Assembly (NCBI GenBank): GCA_016713305.1
Contig: JADJPK010000009.1
Span: forward strand, 1-64,000
DNA length: 64,000 bases
Reading direction: 5' to 3'
Source: Betaproteobacteria bacterium
Lineage (GTDB): Bacteria > Pseudomonadota > Gammaproteobacteria > Burkholderiales > Ga0077523
Each line of letters begins with the position of its first letter. Position 1 is the first letter of the stretch. The position numbers and the translations under genes are program-made. The notes beneath the pieces were generated by a model. It worked only from the letters and a program-made list of their open reading frames with translations. It was not told where the DNA came from and did not search any database. This document shows, in pieces, positions 18,377 through 26,962 of this stretch.

Positions 18377-19666
18377 TTAGACCTCGAATTTTGTCGATTC
18401 AAGCCACTGCCAGAAATCTGCACCTGCTGGCTTCTGGATATGCTCAGTGGACATGCTCTCGACCGAGGCGAGCGTAGGAAAGTCGTAGGCGTTCTTATGC
18501 GTCGTCAAGCCCTGGAATATCACTTGGTTGGCGATGTGGTCCGCACGCATGGATGCTGGTCCGCCGAGGGATTCGACCTTTAGGCCTGGCATGGCCATCG
18601 CGATCTCGGTGGAGCTTGGCCACGAACCCGACTTCGCCGCAAGCGCACGCTCTACTCCCGCCTTGTAGAGCTGCAGGCAGAAGTAGGCGCGGTCGCTTTC
18701 CCAGTGCGGGTAGTCCTTGTATTTGTCGGCATACCATTTGACGAACTCTTTTTGTAGTGGCGAAGCGGCCGGATTTTCGAAATACATAGTGCTGTGCCCG
18801 AACACAACGCCCTCAGGAGTGAACTCTTTCTTCATTGCCGTGTGTTGCCACCCCGCCGCCGGCATCACGAACTTGCAGTTTTCCGTCAGGCCGACATTGT
18901 GGGCTTGACGCATGAATACCGGAAGATCGGCGAAAAGCATGGACGTGAAGATCACGTCTGGCTTAGCGGTCTTCAACGCGGCGACGTTGGAGGTGAGGTC
19001 CATGGTGCCGACCTTCACCCACTGCTCAGCCACCACCTCGTGCGCGATGCCAAACTTCTTCAAAATGGCCGTGAAAGTTGTCCAGGTGTTGCGCCCGTAG
19101 GTGTAGTCAGCGTTGATGCCGGCGACGCGTACCATACTGCCCTTGAAGTGGCGAATGGCGAGCAGGGAGGACATGACAGCATCGACCTCATTGTCGATTG
19201 CGCGAAAGACGTACTTCGGATTCGGCATCATCTCCTTCACGCCGTCTTGGGTCGTGCCGTCCCACAAAAGCGTTAGCATCTGTGACTGCTCGGCGGCTGG
19301 TGCCAAGGCCAGGCTGACTCCCGACGAGATCACGCCGTGCACGGCGTCCACCCGGTCCTGCAAAACCAGCTTGCGATAGCGATCAATCGTCTCCTTGGGG
19401 GTGGTCTCTTCCTGGATGACCAGTTCAATCTTCCGTCCCCCGATACCGTTCATGGCATTGAGTTTGGCCACCGACCATTCCATCGCCCGGATGCCGCCTT
19501 CGCCAGCCGTGCCCGCGATTCCGCCACGGGGGGCAATGACGCCGATTTTCAGCGGCTTGTTTTGCGCAAAGGCTGGCGCAGCTAAAAGGCCGGACGCCCC
19601 CAACGCCATGCCGGCGCCAATTTTCTTGAGTGCCCTGCGGCGGTGAACATTCAGGTTGTCGGTCAT
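18377..19666 (-). CDS. branched-chain-type ABC transporter substrate-binding protein (LivK-like)
   Basis: The 429-residue protein begins with a signal peptide whose n-region has twin arginines (HRRRALKKIGAGMALGASG, cleavage likely after PAFA), so Tat export is possible. The Peripla_BP_6 fold follows: IGVIAPRGGIAGTAGEGGIR near the N-terminus, then VDAVHGVISSGVSLALAPAAE. Relatives of this subgroup often bind aromatic or other organic acids rather than amino acids, so the ligand may be the cassette's growth substrate; this is inference. It is the first gene of the minus-strand unit. AGAGAG upstream of the ATG is the likely ribosome site. Confidence 0.9.
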   Translation of the reverse strand: MTDNLNVHRRRALKKIGAGMALGASGLLAAPAFAQNKPLKIGVIAPRGGIAGTAGEGGIRAMEWSVAKLNAMNGIGGRKIELVIQEETTPKETIDRYRKLVLQDRVDAVHGVISSGVSLALAPAAEQSQMLTLLWDGTTQDGVKEMMPNPKYVFRAIDNEVDAVMSSLLAIRHFKGSMVRVAGINADYTYGRNTWTTFTAILKKFGIAHEVVAEQWVKVGTMDLTSNVAALKTAKPDVIFTSMLFADLPVFMRQAHNVGLTENCKFVMPAAGWQHTAMKKEFTPEGVVFGHSTMYFENPAASPLQKEFVKWYADKYKDYPHWESDRAYFCLQLYKAGVERALAAKSGSWPSSTEIAMAMPGLKVESLGGPASMRADHIANQVIFQGLTTHKNAYDFPTLASVESMSTEHIQKPAGADFWQWLESTKFEV

Positions 19667-19926
19667 GTGTTGTCTCTCTAGGTTGTGGTGGAGGCTCGAA
19701 ACGTGTCAGAAGACACCAGGCTGGACCTTAGCCAAAGAGTCGTCAAAACCAAAGCAAGATCGAATGAATCGAAGCGTCAGAAAAGCTGATCCTTGCGGGT
19801 TGCGTCCAAGGGTGCGACATCGGTTCTCGTCGCATTTAGGGATTAATTGAAAAGCGCGATTCGCAGCGTGCTACCGCCGCGCGATTGACCTGCCGATGAC
19901 CTTGTCGTATTGGCGCCGACCGAAAT
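19667..19926. other. upstream region of the catabolic cassette, no gene
   Basis: This intergenic stretch separates the substrate-binding protein gene (leftward) from the IS21-type end (rightward). It should hold the cassette's main promoter on the minus strand, but I could not pick out a convincing -35/-10 or -24/-12 pair. No gene is supported on either strand. Confidence 0.45.
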
Positions 19927-19967
19927 CTGAGCCACTTTTGAAGGGTCCGCCGATTACAACTGAGCCA
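19927..19967 (+). repeat. direct repeat at the IS21-type left end
   Basis: CTGAGCCA occurs at 19927-19934 and again at 19960-19967, 33 bases apart, just before the istA frame. IS21-family ends carry such multiple terminal repeats that bind the transposase. This supports placing the element's left end at or just before 19927. Confidence 0.5.
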
Positions 19968-20022
19968 GGTGAGCACCTACTCTGCTTATTTTTTGTGCAG
20001 CAGAGGAAGAGGAGTGATCACC

Positions 20023-21918
20023 ATGGACATGGTTGACAGAATCCGACGGCTGCACAGCCGGGGAAACAAATCGGAGCGCGAGATCGCGCGCATCACAGGG
20101 CTGTCGCGAAACACGGTCTCCAAGTGGCTGCACGGGCAGGTCGATGGTCCGCCGAAGTACCAGCGCGGCGAGCAGCCGACTAAGCTCACGGCGTTCCACG
20201 AGGCGCTGCGCCAGGCCTTGAATGCCGATGCCCGTCGCCCCCGGCAGCAGCGGCGCACCGTCCGCGCCCTGTACATCGAGATCAAGGCAGCAGGCTACGA
20301 GGGCGGCTACAGCCGCGTGATCGACTTCATCCGCGCATAGCGCCAGTCCGAGGGCCAAGGCGCTGCGACCAACGCCTTCATCCCGCTGGCCTTCGCGCTC
20401 GGTGAGGCCTACCAGTTCGACTGGAGCGAAGAGGGCCAGGTGGTGGGCGACATCTCTACTACCGCGTGCAGGTCGCGCACGTGAAGCTGTGCGCCTCGCG
20501 GGCGTTCTGGCTGGTGGCCTATCCCAGCCAGGGCCACGAGATGCCGTTCGACGCCCACACGCCTTCGTTCGCAGCGCTCGGCGGCGTAGTCCGGCGCGGC
20601 ATCTACGAATGCCAGTGACTTCCCTGGTCGTAGCGGCGCTGGCTGGTAGCAGCATCGTCGATGTCAGCATGGAGATCTCACCGTCAGCTGAAGCCGAAGG
20701 AGATGACCATGCCGATTGCAATCGTGGGAATTGACCTGGCCAAGAACGTCTTTGCCGTGCACGCTGTCGGCAAAAGCGGGCTGGTCGAGCAGAGAAGGCC
20801 GGAGGTGCGCCGCTGTAAACTGTGGAGCTGGTGGCCTCCTGGCCTCCTTGTTTGATCGGGATGGAAACCTGCTCGGGCGCGCATTACTGGGCCCGCGAGT
20901 TCGAGAAGTTGGGCCACACCGTGCGGCTGATGGCCCCCAGGTTCGTTGCGCCGTATCGCATGGCTGGCAAGCGAGGCAAGAACGATGCGAACGACGCGCA
21001 GGCCATCTGCGAAGCAGTGGCTCGGCCGACCATGAGGTTCGTACCGATCAAGAACATCGAGCAGCAGACCGCGGTGGACAAGGTCCGCAAGGGCAAGGGC
21101 CGCGTGGTCAACGAGCGCTTCGCCACCATGTGCGCGCACTACCTGGTCGATCCGGACTTCTGCAACGTGGCCTCCGGCTGGGAGAAGGGCGTGGTGGAGA
21201 AGAACGTGCAGGACAGCCGCCGGCGCATCTGGATCGAGGCGGCCAAGCACAAGTTTTTCAGCTTCGCCGAGCTGAACGCCTGGCTGGCCGAGTTGCTGGA
21301 GCACGAGCGCGCGCACCTGATGCCCATGCCGGCGCCGTTCGATGGCTACGTGGAGAAGCCCGCACGGGTGTCCAGCACCTGCGCCACTCGGTGCGGTGCG
21401 AGCTGCACGGGCAGATGGTCAGCACGCGGCTGTACCCCGCCAGCGTGGCCATCGTGGCGGGCGACAGCATCGTCGCGCGCCACGACCGGCTGAGCAACGC
21501 TGGGGAGACCCGCTACGACTGGCGGCACTACATCCCGCTGCTGCAGCGCAAGCCTGGCGCGTTGCGCAATGGCGCGCCGTTCGCCGACATGCCCGAGCCC
21601 CTGCAGCGCCTGCGCGGCGGGCTGCTGCGCAACCCAGGCGGTCACCGCGTGATGGCACAGGTGCTGGCCATTGTGCCGGCGGCCGGGCTGGATGCGGTGC
21701 TGGTCGCGGTGGACCTGGCGCTGGAGACCGGGCCACCGGGAAAGGGCAGCGTGGAGCACGTGGTCAACGTGCTGGGCCGGCTGAACGCGGCGCCCATCAC
21801 GCCGACAGCATCCACGCACGTGAGGGCCATCACGGCGCCGCTGGCCGACACCGCGCGCTATGACCGCCTGCGTGCGGTGAACGACAGCGTCGCCCAGGAG
21901 GTCCGCCATGAAGACTGA
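20023..21918 (+). pseudogene. istA: IS21-family transposase IstA, frameshifted and interrupted
   Basis: The N-terminal helix-turn-helix (MVDRIRRLHSRGNKSERE, then TGLSRNTVSKWL) is intact to an in-frame stop at 20338-20340. After that the IstA sequence continues in shifted frames: AYQFDWSEEGQVVGD, then AHVKLCASRAFWLVAYPSQG, reaching GGVVRRGIYE at about 20610. An IS110 fragment follows, and IstA resumes at about 21066 (VDKVRKGKGRVVNERFATM) and runs, with another shift near 21360, to the stop at 21918. At least three lesions make it non-functional. ATG 20023 follows GGAAGAGGAG. Confidence 0.8.
20613..21070 (+). mobile_element. IS110-family 5' fragment nested in istA
   Basis: From the ATG at 20709 the sequence reads MPIAIVGIDLAKNVFAVH, the RuvC-like DEDD start of IS110/IS1111 transposases (first Asp in GIDLAK). 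It continues after a one-base shift near 20820 as LIGMETCSGAHYWAREF, then GHTVRLMAPRFV and KNDANDAQAICEAV. It stops abruptly at about IEQQ, where IstA sequence resumes. Only the N-terminal third of the transposase is present. The 95 bases before the ATG presumably contain the element's left end. Confidence 0.75.
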
Positions 21919-22290
21919 CGTGCTGATCGAACTGAAGGCGCTGCGCCTGCACGGCATGGCCGGCGCGTGGGCCGATCTGGTCGAGCAAGGCGGTGGTGCG
22001 GGCGCCATAGCGCTGGCATCGAGTCCTCGCGCTGGCTCATCGAACACCTGCTACAGGCCGAGGCCACGGACAGCGCGATGCGCTCGGTCAGCCACCAGAT
22101 GCACGCGGCCCGCTTCCCGGTGCATCGCGACCTGGCAGGCTTCGACTTCGAGGTCTCGCCGGTGGATCGTGCGCTCGTCACCAATGCTGGCCAGCACCGC
22201 CTTCACCGACAACGAGCACAACGTCGTGCTGGTCGGCGAGCCGGGCACCGGCGAGACCCATCTGGCCCCAACCATCGGCGTGTCTCGCAT
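21908..22290 (+). pseudogene. istB: IS21-family helper ATPase IstB, truncated and mutated
   Basis: It starts 11 bases before the istA stop, the usual IS21 coupling, with MKTDVLIELKALRLHGMAGA. The frame then shifts twice: ESSRWLIEHLLQAEATDSAM is in a second frame and FTDNEHNVVLVGEPGTGETH back in the first. The Walker A box reads GEPGTGETHLA, with Lys replaced by Glu, so ATP binding would be lost. Sequence similarity ends at about IGVS, roughly halfway through a normal IstB. Confidence 0.75.
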
Positions 22291-22483
22291 CAGCATGCAA
22301 GACCAAGCTGACGTCAGCGATACAGGGGCGGGAGATGGCATTTTTTTCATGTCCATAGTCAGATTTTCTGATGTAGCGCTTCACATTAAATCGCGCGTCC
22401 CGACCCCTTACTCGGGAATAATCTCCGTTCATTCGCGATCGTTCCGCACGCGAACCCAGTGACCTACCGGAGGAAGTTGAGGT

Positions 22484-23261
22484 ATGCAAAGTTTTGATTT
22501 GGCAGGACGGAGAACACTGGTGACGGGCGGTGCCGGTGGGATCGGAAAGGCGGCAGCCGAGTTATTCACGCTGCTGGGTGCCCGTGTCGTAGTCGCCGAT
22601 GTAGAGGCGCGGTCCGCCTCCGAGGCTGCCGCTGAGACCCAAGCGGTGGGATTCCAGGTCGGCGATGTTTCAGTGGAGGCGGATGCCATTCGCATGGTTG
22701 ATGGCGCAGCCGATCAACTCGGTGGTCTGGATGCGGTATTTCACTGCGCCGGCATCCACAAGCTGGCGCCGGCGATGGCGCAGCAGATCAGTGACTGGCA
22801 GCGGGTGATGGACGTTAACGTGCGCGGGACCCAGTTCGTCTGCAGCCTTGCAGCAAAGCACATGGCGCCACACCGCGCCGGCGCGATGGTGGTTGTCACC
22901 TCTATCGCCGGTTACAACGGCCAACCCCGGCGCAGTGCCTACGGCACTTCGAAGGCGGCAGTCGCGTATCTGGCGCGATGTTTCGCGACAGAGTGGGGGC
23001 ACTTGGGCATTCGCGTTAATGCCATCGCCCCAGGATACGTGCTCACTCCGATGGCCCGTGGAATCATCGAGAGTGGCGCCACCGACGCCGCGCGCATTAT
23101 CGGTCGCACGCCTCTGGGCCGCTTAGCGGAACCGGTTGAGATCGCGCGTGCGGCTGCCTTCCCTGTTGTCAAGTTGGTCCTCCTACATCACCGGTGCTGA
23201 ACTGTTCGTAGACGGCGGATGGGCTGCATATGGCGGGTCTGGAGAGGTCAACGGTTTTTAG
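22484..23261 (+). CDS. SDR-family oxidoreductase, single 3' frameshift
   Basis: This short-chain dehydrogenase has cofactor motif TGGAGGIG at residues 14-21, Asp in VVADVEA (NAD preference), a catalytic Ser in VVTSIAGYNG and Tyr-X3-Lys in AYGTSKAA. The frame breaks at the CCC run 23161-23163; dropping one C gives FLLSSWSSYITGAELFVDGG, the normal family C-terminus, and a stop at 23259-23261. Restored length is about 258 residues. GGAGGAAG precedes the ATG. It stands alone on the plus strand among IS fragments, so it may be stray cargo related to the cassette on the other strand. Confidence 0.8.
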
Positions 23262-23319
23262 AGCTCCTCCGTGCCAATGAGCTGCGGCACCTACCCCGAT
23301 AGATCAGTGAGCAACGAGG

Positions 23320-24190
23320 TAGGGTATGACGATCAACAATCAGCCTAAGGCCGCAGTGCACGCAGCGAGGAGTTTGCGGCGCCGGCCGACCTGCGCGCCA
23401 TCGGCTCCGAGGTCGTGTCCGGCGCACGCCGCTGACATTTCATCAACTGCACCCATCCTGCGGTGACGTACTCGGCAATGTCTATGCAGCTTTACCTGGG
23501 CAACGACCGAGCCGGGCAGTTCTCCGTGTCGGGCAAGAAGTTGAGTTCTTCTACCGTGGGCACGCGTTGTACGGCCGACGACTGCGCCCCGTGTACAACG
23601 AGCGCCGCGCAACCGGTGAACTCGTCCACGTAGAGGTCGGCCACGGTGTTGTCATCGCGGTCGCCGGCTGGATGCTGGATGCAGGCCGCGTGCTTTGCCT
23701 TCACCCTGGGTAGTCCACGCGCATCGTGCAAGGCGCTCGCGGATCGGCACCGCCTGCTGGTCGAGCAAGGCCATCGGCGAAGCTTGCCGGGTGTTCATCA
23801 CACCGTCGGAGAAGCTTCGCATGAAGACAAGTTCGAGTCTGGATCCCTTGCAAGCCAGGCCGCCCCTGGTGGTCGGCCCGCGGCAGCTGTGCATGACGTT
23901 CGGGAGGTCCGTGCTCCTGGCAGCGACGCCAGAGCAGTGCGCGACGGCGATGCAGGCGCTCGCCGCCGTGTTGATGCAGGCCGCCGGCCTTGACAATCCG
24001 GAGGCTGATGATGTCCAGCCATGATCTGCGGCCTGCGGATGTGCTGCGCCGCAAGGTCGTGGTCTACGTGTGTCAATCCGCAGACCCTGGTCCAGGTGAA
24101 CCTAGAGAGCAAGCGGCGCCATTACAACCTCGTCCAGGAGGCCTCCGTGTGGTAGTTGTTCTTCGTTGCGCTGGTTCAGGCTGCGGCTGG
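23320..24190 (+). pseudogene. remnant of a serine-recombinase mobile unit
   Basis: Near the right end the frame from ATG 24011 reads SSHDLRPADVLRRKVVVY, then VCQS, and after a one-base shift QTLVQVNLESKRRHYNLVQE. This matches the N-terminus of large serine recombinases (VVYVRQS..Q...NLESQRRQY), with the catalytic Ser in CQS. The upstream 23530-23720 part gives FYRGHALYGRRLRPVYNERR, which may be a DUF5372-like small protein that accompanies such recombinases in some transposon-like units; this is less sure. Everything is frameshifted and truncated. No intact gene lies in 23262-24190. Confidence 0.5.
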
Positions 24191-24191
24191 G

Positions 24192-24491
24192 CTACCCACA
24201 TAGCCCGCATCGAACTGCCGGGTCATGTGCCTGCAGCGCCCACACGATTCGCGCGTTCTTGTTCGCAAGCGCTACCGCGGCCACATTTTTGTATCGCCGG
24301 CTGACGACCGAACTGATCCAGTTGCACGTGTCGGCCCGTTGGCCCACGCGATAGACGCCCCTCTCGGTTCTGGTGGTTGGACTGTGGGAGGTTCGCTCAA
24401 CTGCGGGTGGGGGCGTCCATCCATTGCTTACGATGCGATCGCTGCGGGAGAAGAGAAAGCCGGTCCGCTGCTCAAGGTAGTGCTGACGCAT
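24192..24491 (-). pseudogene. chimeric frame: integrative-element gene scrap joined to IS110 transposase tail
   Basis: The first ~20 residues (MRQHYLEQRTGFLFSRSDRI) match residues ~105-124 of the element gene at 5502-6257. The end (RRYKNVAAVALANKNARIVW, then ALQAHDP) is the typical C-terminus of IS110/IS1111 transposases. The two are joined in one open frame across a short unrecognised middle. This is a rearrangement product, not a real gene, but it dates the events: an element copy and an IS110 copy were both cut and joined here. Confidence 0.6.
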
Positions 24492-24500
24492 CCAGCGCTT
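24431..24500. repeat. 70-bp second copy of integrative-element sequence
   Basis: Bases 24431-24500 match 5891-5960 with four differences in 70 positions, same orientation. Similarity stops abruptly at 24500/24501. To the right the sequence changes character and leads to the tRNA-Cys gene, so 24500 is the best candidate for the accessory/core junction. Confidence 0.75.
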
Positions 24501-24562
24501 GTGTGTCTTGTGTGCTCAGTCCGTGTCTATGGACGTCGGTGGACTTCTTTGGACGATCTTGG

Positions 24563-24591
24563 TTGCCGAGGGCAAAAAACAAGGCTACAAT
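24563..24591 (+). promoter_or_regulatory. sigma-70-type promoter
   Basis: TTGCCG at 24563-24568 and TACAAT at 24586-24591 are separated by 17 bases, a near-ideal sigma-70 arrangement. Transcription would start at about 24598. The next features downstream are a terminator-like hairpin (24687-24720) and the tRNA-Cys gene (24744), so it drives either a short RNA, the tRNA, or both. Confidence 0.6.
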
Positions 24592-24686
24592 TGAGGTCTT
24601 CGCTGACCACCTTGGCGAAGAAAGTGATTGGGAAACAACGACTTACTGTCCTAGTAAACGTCTCGTCTCCCGCTCCAGAATTCCTC

Positions 24687-24720
24687 CGGGGAAAACGATT
24701 GACCACATTCGTTTTCCCCG
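24687..24720 (+). terminator. 12-bp perfect inverted repeat, terminator-like
   Basis: CGGGGAAAACGA at 24687-24698 and TCGTTTTCCCCG at 24709-24720 pair perfectly around a 10-base loop; TTTCGTTTT follows. The GC base of the stem and T-rich tail suit intrinsic termination on the plus strand. Alternatively it is an operator or a processing site ahead of the tRNA. Confidence 0.5.
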
Positions 24721-24743
24721 TTTCGTTTTCGCTGGTGTGCACC

Positions 24744-24817
24744 GGCGGGGTGGCAGAGTGGTCATGCAGCGGCCTGCAAAGCCGTCTACGCCGGTTCGAT
24801 TCCGACCCCCGCCTCCA
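24744..24817 (+). tRNA. tRNA-Cys (GCA)
   Basis: The cloverleaf is complete. The acceptor GGCGGGG pairs with CCCCGCC, the D-arm region is GCAGAGTGGTCATGC, the anticodon loop is CTGCAAA with anticodon GCA, the T-arm is centred on GGTTCGATTCC, discriminator U, and CCA is encoded at 24815-24817. It is the first clearly core gene right of the accessory region. Confidence 0.95.
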
Positions 24818-25201
24818 ATGCGCCCGACACCTTCGGAACGCCCGTCGTCATTCCGCTGAGGTTTTCGGGGCCGCGTCGGCACGTGTCCAGCCATTTCCGA
24901 CGCAGCGACCAAGCGAATCCAGGCGTCGCCGACGCGGCGGTCGTACGCCTCCGTTCGCACGGGTCCACAAGGCTGTCGTCCGGCCTTGCGGCGAAGCGCA
25001 CCGCACGAAGCATCACCATCTCCCGACGTTGAATCTGTCCCCACGATGCCCGCCACCCACGAAGTCATGGCGATCGTGAACTGCCGTGATCCTTCGTCGA
25101 CTCGACGCAGGCGGAGGCCCGCAGCAATATCGCACCCGGCACGCCTGTTCGACGCCGTGTCCCACCGTATCATCGAGCCAGTCGACGAATAGAGGACGGA
25201 A
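24818..25201. other. 384 bases without a gene
   Basis: Nothing convincing is encoded between tRNA-Cys and the sulfatase-like gene. The only assignable element is the ribosome site AGAGGACGGAA just before 25202. No repeat or second tRNA is present. Confidence 0.5.
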
Positions 25202-26624
25202 ATGGACATCAATCTCACGCGACCTGGCGATCGTGGCAATGGCCGTGCGTGGTTCGCGCTGCTGCTTGCGTTGGCGTTCGCAGCGAGTCCCCGGCTCCAG
25301 GCGGCGGAGCCTCCCAACATCGTCTACGTGCTCGCCGACGACCTCGGATGGAAGGACGTCGGATTCCACGGCGGGACCCTTCGTACGCCGACCCTGGATC
25401 GACTGGCGGCCGGCGGAGCGATCTTCAATGCGTTCTACTCGCAGCCTTACTCGACCCAGACACGGGCCGCGCTGCTGACCGGCCGTTATCCGATGCGGTA
25501 CGGCCTCCAGACGCTCTCGCTGGAACCTTCCAGCCGCTATGGCCTGCCGACGGAAGAGCGCACCCTGCCGCAGGCGCTGAAGGCGATCGGCTATCGGACC
25601 GCCTTCGTGGGCAACTGGCTTCTTGGCCATGCCCAGCGCGAGCACTGGCCCGGGCAGCGCGGCTTCGATCTCTTCTACGGTTCGCTGGCCGGAGACGTGG
25701 ATCCGCAACTGCGCAAGAGTGCGAGTGCGGACTGGTACCGCAACGACCGGCGCGTCAAGGAGGAAGGTTACGTGACCGACCTGCTGGCGCGCGATGCCGC
25801 CCGGATCATCGCCACGCACGACCGGTCCTCGCCGCTTTTCGTGATGGCGGCCTTCAACACGCCGGCGCAGTTCCACGGCGTGCCGAAGGCGTACCTGGAC
25901 CCCTACCGGGATGTTCCGGACGATGCACGCCGCAGCTACGCAGCGGCGGTCACGGCACTGGACTCCGCTGTGGGCAGCATCGTCGCCGCGCTCGAAAAGC
26001 GAGGCATGCTGGACAACACCCTCATCGTTTTCCAGAGTGACAATGGCGGCGCGGTGCCGTTGCGCTACGTCACCGGCGACCGCGATATCGACCGGCCGGC
26101 GGCCGACAACGGAAGCAATCGCGAAGGCCGGGGCAGTCTGTACGAAGGGGGGACTGCGGGTCGTGGCACTGGCGTCGTGGCGGGGCAGGATTCCGCCCGG
26201 AACGATCGTGACCCAACCGCTGCACGTGACCGACATGTACGTCACCCTGCTCACTCTCGCGGGCGCTGCGACGGAACAACCCAGGAAGCCCGATGGAAAG
26301 GACGCATGGCCGGCGATCGCCGAAGGCAAACGGATCGGTCGCAAGGACATCCTGCTCAACGTGGACGATTTCGCGGGAGCGATCCGCGTGGAGGAGTGGA
26401 AGCTCATCCTGCACGCGTCGCTGCCGAGCCGCATCGAATTGTTCGACATCGCGAACGATCCCGAAGAATCCCATAACGTTGCATCGAGCCATCCGGACCG
26501 CGTCAAGGGACTCCTTGCCGCACTCAACGAGTACGCGTACGACATGGTGCCGTCCCTGCATCTGGAAGAGTCGATCGCTGCGGGCCGGCCGGTGTTCTGG
26601 CGCGCCAATCCACCGCGCCGTTGA
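25202..26624 (+). CDS. sulfatase-fold protein with substituted active site, one frameshift
   Basis: An N-terminal signal peptide (about residues 16-35) precedes an alkaline-phosphatase-superfamily sulfatase domain: NIVYVLADDLGW with the metal Asp pair at 46-47, LLTGRYPMRYGLQ, and SDNGG at 279-283. The maturation motif that should read C/S-x-P/A-x-R is STQTR (84-88), lacking the Pro/Ala. The usual GKWHLG is GNWLLG (Lys and His replaced at 138 and 140), the His of the HxP segment is missing, and the Lys before YEGG is not conserved. It may be a pseudoenzyme. The frame breaks in the G run 26147-26152; removing one G restores YEGGLRVVALASWRG and a stop at 26622-26624 (473 residues). It is exported to the periplasm or beyond. 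Confidence 0.8.
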
Positions 26625-26891
26625 CGGCTGCACCCCTGGGTTTCTGCTTCTCCGCATCAGGTTGTGGCCGCCCCCGCTTCACTTGCGACGCGACGAACTC
26701 ATCGCATCGGCAGACGCGGGACATGAACCGGTGCCCCGGTCACACACGCGTTCCGGCGAACGGACCGGCGCGAGGCCCGGAGGGCGAGGGACGGGCAACG
26801 AAACGTTCCACGCGCGACGTTGACGTGAGGTGCCTGCGAGCCCGGTTCTCCGCGGGCACGCCTCGCCCCGTGCGTTGCGCTGGTTCGTTCT

Positions 26892-26920
26892 TTGAGTTCG
26901 ACCGGGGCGTGTGATACGGT
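26892..26920 (+). promoter_or_regulatory. promoter ahead of the BatA/VWA cluster
   Basis: TTGAGT at 26892-26897 and TACGGT at 26915-26920 have a 17-base spacer, and TG one base before the -10 gives an extended -10. Start would be near 26927. It lies in the 338-base gap 26625-26962, which holds no other feature I can see. Confidence 0.45.
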
Positions 26921-26962
26921 CGCCACTCCACTTCGTGACGCGCCCCTCCGGCGAATCGCTTC

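Noticed and set aside
24744..24817. tRNA-Cys as the integration site of the conjugative element
   Set aside because: Integrative elements use the 3' end of tRNA genes; here the 3' end faces the core genes and the accessory DNA lies on the 5' side, with no second copy of the tRNA end visible.
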